This document shows, one piece after another, positions 36,505-47,955 of a stretch of 64,000 bases of DNA; within the stretch, counting starts at the first letter, position 1; each line of letters starts with the position of its first letter. A program made the translations under genes and the position numbers. Below the pieces are notes generated by a model. It did not search any database. It saw only the letters and a list, made by a program, of their open reading frames with translations, and was not told the origin of the DNA. The stretch comes from Schistocephalus solidus (lineage: Eukaryota > Platyhelminthes > Cestoda > Diphyllobothriidea > Diphyllobothriidae): assembly GCA_017591395.1 (NCBI GenBank), contig WEDG01000783.1, positions 170,564 through 234,563 on the forward strand, written 5' to 3'.

Positions 36505-39500
36505 GATTTAAAAGAAGTAAAACTCTCTGGAAGATCACAATGCAAATATAGTTTAGTATAGTTATAAATTAATTAATTGGGTCATTTATAATTAATATTT
36601 GCACACGTTTATAATTAAAAAACGGGGAAATTAGACAAAATATCGCTTTTCATGAAATTCTGAAAAGATTTATAGAAGAAGCAAAAAGTGCAAACATATC
36701 CGTTTTTCAAAAATGGTTACTTTGAAGTTACTTTATCCATTTTGAGCTTCGTAGTCTAAAATGGCAAAAAAGGACGTATATATGCGGCAAAAATGCAAAA
36801 TGATGTTTAAGTAGTATTTGCTGTTACAGAGAAACATGAAAGTATGAAAATCATATACCTGTTTTCAGTCTTCTCATATATTACATGACTTATTATATTA
36901 TGTTGTCTTGCCTTCATTTTAAAACACAGACGACTGCTGTTTCGCTTCATTATGTTAACAAAACGTTTATTCATGTTATTACTAACACACTCAACTACTT
37001 TGTCGAATAACGGATATTAAGCTTTCCGAAAAGTCTTCGTTGGTAGATAACTTGTCGAAAAAGTTCTATTGTTGTAAAATACACGAGTAGGTAATCTTCT
37101 GCGCAAATTTATGCTTAAATAATGATCCAAACTGAGAGATGTCCAGATTGTTTCCTAGTCACTGTTCCATCCACTGGACCATATGTTTCACTAGAGTTGT
37201 ACTGCTAACACCTTCTTTATTCACCATTATATTACTTCTCGAAGAGGATTTAATGAGTTAAAGGTTTCTGATTATATAACGGACCAATCTATGTCCCAAA
37301 GATACGAGTTTTTAATTTTTCCACATAATAAAATATCCTAAAAGCATTCTTCTTCCGCCTCCATGTGAGCTTTTACTATAGATAGCAGTGGTTTAACAAA
37401 GATCGTGCCAGTATTCAATCGAATTATACGAATGCTTCACATTATGCGTTATTTTATCGAAAACAAATCACTTTTTCTCCCGATATCTGCCAGTCACGTG
37501 ATCCTTAGTCCAGAGAATCGGTTGCTTGCTGTGTCAATTCGTCAACAGTAATATTCATCAAAGCCTCCAATAAACAAATACTGATTAATTATTTTTCATT
37601 CTGTGCACTATGATCTTTGACATTTTTTCAACGCCAACTTCCAGCTTACAGGTAATGCTAGTTATCATAGAGATTTCACGTTGTAATGCTTTTTTTACCT
37701 GAGATGCATAGGTCATTCTTCTTACGGTTTGTTGTTATCTATAGTACCTTTTTTGACTTGCAATTTATTTCTTCACTTCCTATCTCGGTCATTATAAACG
37801 CCGTCCGACCTCTACCGCTAAGGACCATTTCTCATGAAGCCAGAATCCTTTTCCCGTTGAAATATGCCATTTGCACTCCCCCGAACGTTTGTAAAGGACG
37901 GATGAAAATTATCTTTGTTAATTTTACGAATAAATCGATTCTAATTGTTGGCAACCGGACTGTCATCTTGCTGTGCATTGGCAAAAATCACTTCCAATCA
38001 CGCAATTCTACCTTTTTATCGTGTATCGTTTCACATTCATGTGTACGCCTCAAAGGAGTGCTGACGGATAAAATGCCATTGTAATTGTGAGACAAACAGC
38101 ATTAATCATGCTTTTACTTGACAGTATATTAAAGTATTTTGTGAGGAAAAAATTACCCGTGGTAAAGTTTGTAATTTTGGTCTTTCACACCGAAAATGGA
38201 ACCAGTATTAGAAATATTTTTGATTTTTTTTGCTAAAAACGTATGGTACTCTAGTTGGGAGATTAATTGCGATAGTTGTCTTTGACTGGAATTATTCGCC
38301 TTCACATTCCTGAGCATATAAGTATACTTCAGAGGATAAGACTGTTGTATATAAAAACCCAGAATAAGAAGAAATTATTATATGTATGTTTTGTGAGTAC
38401 TAGTTTTGATTCAATCATAGTGAAATTTTCCGGTTTCTTAGAGGCAACTTTGCCTGATATTTTAGTTTGCCTCTCATAAAGAAAATACAAAGTTGGCACT
38501 TAATGTCTGTTTGATGTTTTTGGTTCTGAAATAAGCGAAACGGAGCGTCCTTAACCTGGTGATTAAGAATACATAGGAACTGTGGTTGCCAGATGAAAAT
38601 ATGATACCCTCATGCAGCGGGCGGTCAGCAAGTAAGGTATTTTCACCGAAAGGATAACACTTGACAAGTGGAACTAACCGCGATCACTATCAGTCTAGGC
38701 AGACCCTAAGACAACACGTGAGGTAGCTTGTTAAACGTAGGTAGTACTATAAATAACGATAGTTACTCTGTGGACTCAGCTATCGGGAACGTCAGATGTC
38801 ATACAGATTAACAGCATTCTATAATATGATCCTACGCGTGATATTCCAAGTTTAATGTGTGGACATTAATCTTCCTATATAACAGCTATTTTTGCCAACC
38901 AGGAAGCAGACAAAGTTAAGTGGCAGAACTAGTTTATGTGAGAATGTTTTTAATTAAATTCCATTAAAATAATATAATAATAAATTTAAAAAATTAATTT
39001 CCATCGGAAAAATATAAAAATTTGACTGTGGAAAAATTTTAAAATCCTGCTCTGAGCAAAACAAACAGGTGGAGTTAAACCAGCAAATAACGATTATCTT
39101 GATAATCGTTTGGATTGAATTGGAAATAGAACTATATAGAATAAACGATTGACGTGCAAAAACTATTTAGCTGAATCCCTTTACATTTATTCCGCCGTTG
39201 ACACCCACTTGTTGATGAGTGCCCATTGTGAAGCTGTTCCGCGTCCTTTAGTCCAACGAAGTAGACACTAGTAAGCCGGAACGAAATTAGCATATACGTT
39301 TGCGTAGCTGCGACGAGGATCTGGCGCCTAGATGATTTATTTTGACGTTTTTTTCCTCACGTCCTTTTAGTCATCTTTGTTTGAGGAAGGTTGGGATGTC
39401 ATTTGGCCCATGAGTTCAAGTAGCCAGAAGAGAAAGATTATTCTCACGGAATTAGATGAATAATGCCAGGCTGCTCATTCGGTTTACTATCTGTTTTCAT

Positions 39501-42029
39501 AGTGCCAAAATGGCTATCGTACTACAAAATGTGGCACCTGTGCGACCCAACAATTATGCTATGTTCAGAGAAATCTGCAGTCCCTGAGACATTTCTGATG
39601 GGGGTGAAAGCGATACGCTTTACTATGAAAGTATACTTTAAGAATTTTTTAGCAAAAAACTCCATTCGCTGGGAGTAAAGATTGATACGTCAAAATAATA
39701 ACATCGGAAAATGACAAACGATACACAGTATGTGAAAACTGCAGCGCTTGAGATTATGAACGGTCATCTATGAATGATTCAAAAAATTCGCTCAAAATTT
39801 TCATCCCTCCAAACGGTGCCGTCGTTGTTTGCAAATACCCTCATTGCAAATGCAAAATGAAATTAACAAGGCGTGGTAAGTAGCGCTATCGAATGCGCAA
39901 AATGGACCATCCCATGTGAAACACTGTATCTAATTGTATGTGATCTGGCTCATTATAGTTATTTATTACGAGCATCAAGTGAGCTGCACGCCTTCGTTTG
40001 TAAAAACCTCGGGAGCAGCCATTCCATCCAGTGAGATTTTGCACAAGACTTGCTTTGTTTAACGTCTTTTTCTGATTTTTGCATTGCAAAAACATCTTCT
40101 CATGCAAAGAAGTCAAGGAAGAATTTCGAATTTGTTTTTAAAATGAGTTTTCTTAAGACAATAATTTCCTTGAAGCTTTTCTGCATTAATGATTTCGAAT
40201 TTTTAAAATGATACTGCAAACATACGGTGGTGATTTTCTTGATGAAAAAACTTGAAAATAATTAAGTACCGTCTAGCTTTCTTGTAAAACAACATCACAT
40301 CTTATAGTTTTTCTGGCGCCCCTTGTTACTGTGTCGTCTGATAGCTCTTCGATTTTCCTTTACTGAAAATGACTCCATGAGTTGGGAGGAAAATTTTAAA
40401 CATAAAATAGACTTTAGTTAAGGCTGTACATTAAAATCTTGCAAAAATTGTAATGGAGGCAACTGAAGAACACACTTTCCATTTTTTGTAACTTTATTTG
40501 ATCGATTAAATACATATACAAAAATAGACAACCAATTTCACTGCAAATAATGCACAGGTAACATACATATGGCAATCGTAAAAAAGAGCATGATTTCAGC
40601 TAAGTCTGATTCGAAAAATGCATTGGTGTGTGCTTGTAACGTAAGGCTGGGCCAAAAATATCAAACAGCTGATGTAACACGTCAGAAATTATTTCCCAAA
40701 GTCTGAAAATGGCAACCACAGATCTCACGTGGTTAAGCAACTAACACTTGACTAAACTCCATTCCTTGCCGAATAATGAAAATGTGTTCACCGGGAGAAT
40801 TCACAAAGTTTATCGTTTGAATGTGCGCTGAGCAGCTATAGCGAAAGCTAGGAAATAATTATAACGAATGCAATGGTTTCACAATCCCTTATTCTTGTTG
40901 ACCATGTGCAGTCTTGAGTAAGTAAAATTGCCATAACCAACAGAGAGTGATATTCAGATTGGGGAACCGATTGGTGAGCCTAAAGTAGTTTCTATTCTAA
41001 CTCGGATTTTCCAGTAGCTACGGTCAGTGACCGGCCACATGAAGTGGTAACCGACATTATTAAATGCTTTTTCTGGTAGGAAAGGCTCCTTAAATTCTGT
41101 TTAGGTATCAACCATCGTATGGTACAATCCTATTATATTTCAGATATTACAGAAAACAAGCTTTTGAATGCACATCCTTCGGTTACCTGCACAAACTGGA
41201 CCCTATAAGACATGACTACTTAAGCAGTATGCATTTGTATATTGATTTCTAAAAGTTTATATTCAGATATATTTTAGAATAAAGGCGAGCAAATATATTC
41301 TTTATTGTGCTCATTTGGTGGCGCATCACGTGTTCTTCAAATTTTGAAGAGTACAGTTAGATATTAAAAACCTTAACAAAGGGCCGAATAAGTAAGAACC
41401 AGATCTGCCATTACATTTGCGAATAGTTTTTAAGTCAAAAAGCTGTATTCTTTCAGTGTAAGGACTATCATGCATTCCTCTACGTTATTAAGAAGCCACC
41501 ATAAAGGGGTTCATAAATGTTTGCACTGATGGACGTTAGTAAGCGAAGAGGGTTAATGCGAATTGATTGGAGACTGTATTTTCCTAACGTTTCATAATAA
41601 GAAACTTTTTTAAAACCACAAAATATACTTTTGTGAGCCTGCCAGTTGAAGAAAAAATGGCTAGCTACCAAATGGGTACAAAAAACAATATTTTCTTTTC
41701 GTGTCCTATATTTAAATGTATAAAGACACCAAAACTCAATAGAAAAAATGTATAATACACAATTCATCACCGTTCGTTGAGTGCACTTGGTACAGGAAGA
41801 AGAAGAAAAAACGTGCAGTCAAAAGCAAGCATACTGGCGAATCCGAAATAATATAGGATTTTGCCGCATGATGATCGATATTCCCACCTTATTTACGCAG
41901 AATGTCGTAGTCTAAAACCCATTTCTGAATTTCGGTTACTATCTTGAAGTCAGCCACCAACTATACTATGCTGTCGTTTTACATTCGCGCCTCATTATCC
42001 GAATATTCTTGAAGTTGTATTGGCCTTGG
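36505..42029. other. Long gene-poor interval
   Basis: AT-rich. The plus frame 37686-38084 (132 codons) contains VNFTNKSILIVGNRTVIL, which faintly recalls linker sequences of gypsy-type polyproteins, but no protease or reverse transcriptase motif follows. The minus frame 39886-40098 (EKMFLQCKNQKKTLNK...) follows a pyrimidine-rich AG but lacks a donor. Neither is annotated. Confidence 0.35.
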
Positions 42030-42215
42030 GACAACGAGACATCGTCTACACTACGGCTGGCTGTGGGCTTTATTTTCGGGATATTGGGAGCAGGGATAGA
42101 GTTTAGGTTTGAGTCATGGTTAGTTTTAGCGTTAGGGCATGGTAACCTCCTGCAATTTTGCTGCTGCTCCTATGTATGGAGGCATTCCTTTCTCCGTGTC
42201 CTAACGGGGTACATG
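42030..42215 (-). repeat. Telomere-like-core repeat, G-strand orientation
   Basis: Contains AGTTTAGGTTTGAG, GGTTAGTTTTAGCG and TTAGGGCATGG, degenerate TTAGGG-like units. CTTTCTCCGTGTCCTAAC follows, whose reverse complement matches the terminal GGACACGG motif of the 57-kb copy. The other end is not clear. Confidence 0.5.
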
Positions 42216-42849
42216 TAACCTATCTCAACCCATCTGGTTGTGGTTGTGTACTCGGGACGGAATATTCACCTTATGCAGGTTAATGGTGGCAGGATCAGTT
42301 TAAATATGGAACTGATTATAGTTCACACGTGTCCAGCTGACTTGATCGGAGAAGTAGTTATTTACTGCCAAATCGGTAGGAAATGAATAATTTTAAATTC
42401 ACCTAAGGGAAACTAAATGTGCGGATATTTTGTATCAAAATAACATGAAGGTTTTCTCAGCTATTTGATCGATGTGGACTTACATTGAATGCTTAGACGG
42501 CTATTAATGGATAATGAGTGAAGAATAGTGTAAGCAGTTACATGAGGGTCAGTTTGGCACCTCACCCTACTGCAACAAAACTTAAGCATTTTTCGCAGAT
42601 GAGCAGCATGCTGAAGGGTTCTAGAGACTTTTATCTGTTTAAATCTGCTCCTTATGTGCGAGTTAATTGAAAACAAAGTTGCTTACCGACTGAAGTGTGC
42701 GACTGGACTAGGCCTTTGGCTTTACTGAAATAAAACTTTCGGATATTGTACATTTGGTAGAAATTGCTTGTATCGCACAGGATGCGCGAATGGGACTTTT
42801 CACCTCCAACAGGAGTTTTTAAGCTTAATTTCAGGAAAGACAAATGTTG

Positions 42850-43010
42850 TGGTGGCCTATTTCTCTTATTTACCCTAACTCTAACCGTAACCATAACCCT
42901 AATTTTAAACCTGACCTTAAAATTCACCTAACCCTTACATTTACCATGACCGGAACCTTGACTCTAACTTTACTTTAGCCCTGTCCATAAACATCTTCCT
43001 TACTCTAAGT
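42850..43010 (+). repeat. Telomere-like-core repeat, C-strand orientation
   Basis: Begins near GTGGTGGCCTATTTC (compare AGGTGGCC in the 57- and 61-kb copies) and runs through ACCCTAACTCTAACCGTAAC and further CCTAA/CCTTAA variants to about 43010. Units are too diverged to be a functional telomere tract. Confidence 0.6.
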
Positions 43011-44794
43011 TGCCTGTTATATGTGCAGCATTTACCCCGAAAAGGTGACACCATGTTTACTGGTAAATATCATTACTATTTAATCTTTATGTCTTAAGAA
43101 GTATAAACTTAGCACTTAAACATTCATCAATTATGGCTCTTAACATCGTGAGAGTATGCATCGGTAATTGGTTTCGGAAACTATTTGCACCATGTGTACA
43201 AGGATCGAATAGTATTTTAATGAATTTCGCCTTTGTATACACTCGTTGTCTTTAAATTTCATGAATTTCTTTTAAATGTATCCCATTCTTTAAATTATTT
43301 CCCTTTTCGTCGCAATTTTAGATAAAGGCACCTTCGTTTAGTGTTCTTGAGGTAAAAACTTTGAGATCATCGCAGTATTTCGTTGTTAACTGTTATTTTT
43401 AAGCCTCAATTACCTATTTTACTATCAGCATCCTCCAACGAGAAGGCAGAAGTGCAGGTATATTTATCGTTTGAAACTATTTTAACTTTGCTCATAAAGA
43501 AACTGCACTATTTACTCTATATTCTTGTTTGAAAATACATTAGCCGAACCTTCATTGGCATTACTTCTATAATTTAGAATAAATCTTTGTTTCTTTTCAG
43601 AATTATCGGATGGAATTTTCACCAAACACGTGATCCTCAGGCAATGCATACAACGATTAAAGATTGGCGATATATGTATGCTAAAGCTTGGTGACTGCGC
43701 TTGGTTGACAAGAGTATAAACCCAATTTTATGTAAACGCACCGCCCGTCAGACTTCCTTTTTAGTTATTATTACTGCCTTGCACCATAAAAACGACAATT
43801 TCCCTTCCTCATTCAGACGCCGGAAAAGTCATAAATGCTTTTACAGTTTCCTAAATGTAAGCTTTTAGCAGACATGTTGGAAAAGCCGTTTAGGAAGACA
43901 AATAAATACGCGCTATTATGTTAAATTGTCGGTTACTGTTAAGCCTAAAATCAGTTTATTGCCAAATAAAACAGAACACATACGACGAAAAAATGAAAAT
44001 GTTCAACACGAGTAAAAGAAGGCACTTAAAAACGTCGTTACTTCCTTGAAAAGTGCTAACAGAAAATAAAATTAATAAACGTAGGAAATCTCATCAGTGT
44101 CTTTGTTAAATCTTCATAAATTTGGCGCATTTCGGCAGTAGCCAGTTTGGTGAATGGCTGCTGATTAAAAGTAAGACGATACGATATGAGATCGCATATA
44201 TAAACCATGAGCAAAATCATGGACTCGATAGGAAAATGTGTGAAATAGACAGTGGGTGGAAAACTGAAACTTTTTTCAGGTGAACTTAGAGCTGAAACTT
44301 AAAAATATAGCCAACTTAACTGAAACCAAAGGTGCAATCAAGAGTGAATATGCACCAAATTTCTGAAAGACCTTTGAACAGTCTATCTGTACGATAAAAA
44401 GCCATCAAAATCATGCCAGCTTAGTGAATACAATGTACAGTTGCCTGACGTGTCCTCCGTTGGTGTTTATACTGTGTTCCTTTGCTGTGCATGTTTTATT
44501 CGTAACATGAGCACTTTGAAGATTGTTGTCGGTAGTTGCCACACCTTCATCCTCAGCATATTTGACCGTGCACTTTACAATGTGCGCATAATTATAATTT
44601 ATTTAATTTCTTGAGACACTAGAATATGCAGTAAATATGATACGTGATTTTTAAAACTGCCGATCGTAGCTAACAGAGCAGACCTTTCGTTTATTTGCTG
44701 GAGCATCGTGGAACTGCCACACTATGCATTAATGTTTACTTTTCAGACTCAGAACTTTCAATTTTTGAAATCTGACCTAAGAGGTTTCAAAGAA
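43011..44794. other. No gene seen
   Basis: AT-rich interval without motif-bearing frames or recognisable repeats. Confidence 0.4.
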
Positions 44795-44965
44795 TGGGCA
44801 GATACATATTGCTCGTAACAACAAGGAAGACTGAAATGGCCATTTCTGACTTATTAACCGTCGTCAGTCAGTTAAACCCAACCTCAAGTGTTGCACCAGC
44901 CGAGGATCGAACACCCGACCCGATGTCCAGAAGTCTGACGCTCTAACCATTCAGCCACGGGCTCA
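44795..44965 (-). mobile_element. tRNA-derived SINE
   Basis: The minus-strand head (44965 to 44893) has a perfect polymerase III A box, TGGCTGAATGG, and a B box, TGTTCGATCC, at tRNA spacing. The acceptor and anticodon stems do not pair properly, so this is not a working tRNA. The body follows (GGTTGGGTTTAACTGACTG, GGTTAATAAGTCAG, AATGGCCATTTCAGTC, then GAGCAATATGTATCTGCCC). The same body occurs without the head at 45060-45165 in the opposite orientation and at 25080. As a SINE it would rely on LINE enzymes for movement; no partner LINE is visible. Confidence 0.72.
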
Positions 44966-45010
44966 TTTTCTTGCCACTCCTGATCGGGAACATTGACTTG
45001 AATTCATGGG

Positions 45011-45252
45011 GAATGCTCACCGATCGCTAACGGAACCCAAATGTTCCGCTCTACCACCACCTAGGGTTGGGTATGACTGGCTGACTATGGCTTATAAGCC
45101 ATAAATGTCCATTCCAGTCTCTCTTTTCTTTGCCAGCAATATTTATTTGCCTTTTCTACTACAAGCCACTGTGCGGTTGCCAGTGGAGCTCGAGATAGAG
45201 CCTCAAGGAAGTACGGAACGAGTGTGTTCCGTTGGCGTTCGGTGAGTGTTCA
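45011..45252 (+). mobile_element. Short TIR element containing a SINE-like body
   Basis: About 240 bp with terminal inverted arms: 45011-45049 (GAATGCTCACCGATCGCTAA, CGGAACCC, TGTTCCG) and the reverse complement of 45213-45252 (GAACACTCACCGAACGCCAA, CGGAAC, CGTTCCG). Between them lies GGTTGGGTATGACTGGCTGA...CTTATAAGCC...CATTCCAGTCTC, homologous to the SINE body next door. It is too short to code for a transposase and has no clear target-site duplication. It is a non-autonomous element or composite repeat. Confidence 0.65.
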
Positions 45253-47011
45253 TCAACGAATGCAGGTTTGAAAAACGCCGAATACTTACGTTTTACCGAG
45301 TTTTAAATGTATCACAATTTATAGTTAAGTTAATTTTGATCCCTTGTATACACCAAAGCCTAAAGTAAACTTGAGCATTGAAACTTATTTTTGAAGAAAT
45401 AGTGGTTTTTCATTTTTATACTATTGATCAAAATACAGAAATAGTTATTTTAATCAAATGTCATCGTTGAATATAGGAAGGATGGACATGCAGTGCATAT
45501 ATAGACCTTAAATGGAAGTACGTGAGCGCAATAGAGCCAACCTACTTTCAGATAAACAAAAAGAACAACTTATTTTAAACGCAGCACGGTCTTATTATTA
45601 AATTGCTTCATTTTACCATCTGCTTGACTTCTCGCATTTGTGTAGGGTCTCATCTCACAGTAATATCGTATTATGAAACACTTCAAGCTATTATACGTGA
45701 AATCTAGGTACTTCTAGATTTAAAGTCATTCTTTTTTGATTTTACCATCACGCGTACTGGCTTAGAGAATCTCTTCAGAGGGTTAACATCTAAGGGGAAT
45801 AAATGACCACCTGCAGGCCTTGTGAATTAAAACTGATTGATATGCCAATCTGTCCAGCTGCTGAGTTTGCCTTGGAAATAACCCATTTTGTTTTAGGTTA
45901 AAGGACAGTTTCTTACCGTAATACAAATAAAGCTAGATTTTTATCTCATTAAGCTCTACCCAAATCAGTCGTCATATTGTAGAAATGGCATTCAGAATTC
46001 GCTTGCTTGAAAGTTGTGTTGTAAGGAGACGGTTGTGATATCCACCAGAGAAAAGAATTGATACACATTTTATGAACGATGTCTCCTAACATGTGAAGGA
46101 ATATTTTCGTAATTTATATGATAATCTTTCGCCTAAATGGGTTTTTGTGTGATTAATCACAAACGGAAAAGCAGAAGCAGGGGAGAGGGAACAAGCTTTT
46201 GTGTTTTTGTGGAGGTGATATAGGAAAGTTGATGGTTATGTACGATCCCCGGAAGCAATTGTATTAGAACAAGACAATTGCGACGAAATAAGCACGGTTT
46301 AATTTATTCATGGAGTTTCGAGACCTTTATTCAACTGAATACGGACACTGCGTAATAAAAATTGAAGATATACTGACCAATTAAGAATTGACCTTAAGGG
46401 ATGAAACGTGATAGGTAAATAAATATTGATTGACCCAGCAAATTGTCATCTAAAACCAATTGGATAGAAGAACCATAAGCACTGGAAGACCGTATTAGGA
46501 CAATGGTGAAATTTCTAATTGAAAAGCAAATAATAGGCAAGGACATGTCTGCATGTCCTAGGCCTGTAATTTCACATATTGCAAGGGTATACGTGCTAAT
46601 ACACTTCCCCAAGGACGGAGTACCGTTACGACCAAATACATCAATGAGGAATTCACCGCGACAAAGACGTGCCCAGTGATTTGTCCATTAAACATAATCA
46701 ATCAGGCGCAACCTTGCTGCTTGCACTACAAAGAATACCTTCTCCCGCATATATGAGCTAAAGAATGAAAGTTCACTGATAAAGCACATGATCTCACTTT
46801 ACGTGCTACAGCTGTTAACAAGCGCGTCACTGAACGAAACTTTTGGCATTGTTTGTAAGCATGTGACTGGAAACAGGTCAATATTGGAAACTATTACAAA
46901 CAGACACGAAAAATGTACATTTCCTGTACAACAACTGGTTGGATCAACAGATCGATGGTGTAACTATGGATAGACCATTAGGGCCAGTCCTAGTGGATAC
47001 CTTCCTTCGTT
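45253..47011. other. No gene seen
   Basis: AT-rich. Frames of up to 72 codons lack motifs and splice support. Confidence 0.4.
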
Positions 47012-47110
47012 TATGAACGCTCATTGATCGTTAACAGAACTCACTCGTCCCGTTATGTCATGGAGCTCATTTTCGAGCCCCGCTAGCAACCACATAGTGG
47101 CATGGCGAAA
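47012..47110 (-). repeat. Partial TIR-element copy, right half
   Basis: GAACGCTCATTGATCGTTAA then AGAACTCACTCG, followed by TTTTCGAGCCCCGCTAGCAA and CCACATAGTGGC. These match, in reverse complement, the right arm and adjoining GTTGCCAGTGGAGCTCGAG segment of the 45-kb element. Confidence 0.55.
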
Positions 47111-47129
47111 ATGAAGCCAAAGTTTACAG

Positions 47130-47955
47130 CAACCAGCATTCTATAAATGATATATGGATGGCATTTTCGCCATATTCGAAATTCCAAGATGCGGAGGATT
47201 GCTGCTGAAGGCTATGAACAGTTAACAAACCAAAATGAAATTTACGATCGAGCATGAGAAGAATGACACACTGCCTTCCTTATATGTTGTTGCTCGTAGG
47301 TGGGCCGATGGTTCCATTTAGAGGTCCATCTTTTGAAACAATACTTGCAAATACATTGGGCGAGCGCAAATGCAGATGGCAAATCAGTCAGCGGAACATA
47401 TATGGAAAAGGCTGCAGATGGCGAAAAATAAAGTACACAAAAATTAAAGTGCAAAGCACCTGGTGAAAACTGGCCATACGTTGGACCCAATAACTACCTG
47501 TAAGGTCATATTTTGGGCGACATCTAGATGTCTCCTGCGCTGTGCTGAAGTCACTGCAATGCGGAGGGTAACACCAGAAACCTGTAAGCAACTGAATCCG
47601 GTGATCAACCTCGCACTGAAATTTTACGGACCGATAATGGAAGTCACCACCTTCCCTCACCCGTCCTTGCACTCCCCCACTGACGTATAACTGCCGTCCT
47701 GCGCGTTGCAGTCTTACTCATACTGGACACCTTTTTGACTATAATCTTATCTGGTTTGCTTTAATAAATTTCCTCCCCTTTTTCCTCTCATTATGCGCAC
47801 TCGAATGTATCAAACCCCGGTTTATATTTTATTTACCTATCAAGTTTCAGTTCTCTAGGTCGATGAGTAATTGGACAGTTTATTAATAGGCGATGACTGT
47901 TTTCATTTTGAAAAAGATGCCAAAATTCTATGACATCATTAAAATATACTTAGTT
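47130..47955 (+). mobile_element. Penelope-like element fragment (family A)
   Basis: At about 47154 the frame reads MDGIFAIFEIPRCGGLLLKA. The YMDD box is now MDG, so the catalytic aspartate pair is broken. A TAA follows, then KMKFTIEHEKNDTLPSLYVV and ARRWADGSI, the thumb motif with PSLY in place of PFLD. The rest of the coding region is scrambled. From about 47465 the 3' sequence parallels the 31-kb copy, ending CTCTAGGTCGATG (47857) and TGACATCATTAAA (47930). Nearly the same mutated thumb segment recurs as the insert at 50996-51113. Confidence 0.8.

Noticed and set aside
37686..38084. 132-codon plus frame with faint gypsy-polyprotein resemblance
   Set aside because: No protease DTG, no reverse transcriptase or integrase motif nearby; the resemblance is limited to about 18 residues.
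39191..39240. Hammerhead-like TTGATGAGTGCCCATTGTGAAGC
   Set aside because: No stem II pairing between the core halves and no PLE sequence around it.
44893..44965. tRNA gene on the minus strand
   Set aside because: A and B boxes are good, but the acceptor and anticodon stems do not pair and a SINE body follows directly; treated as a SINE head.
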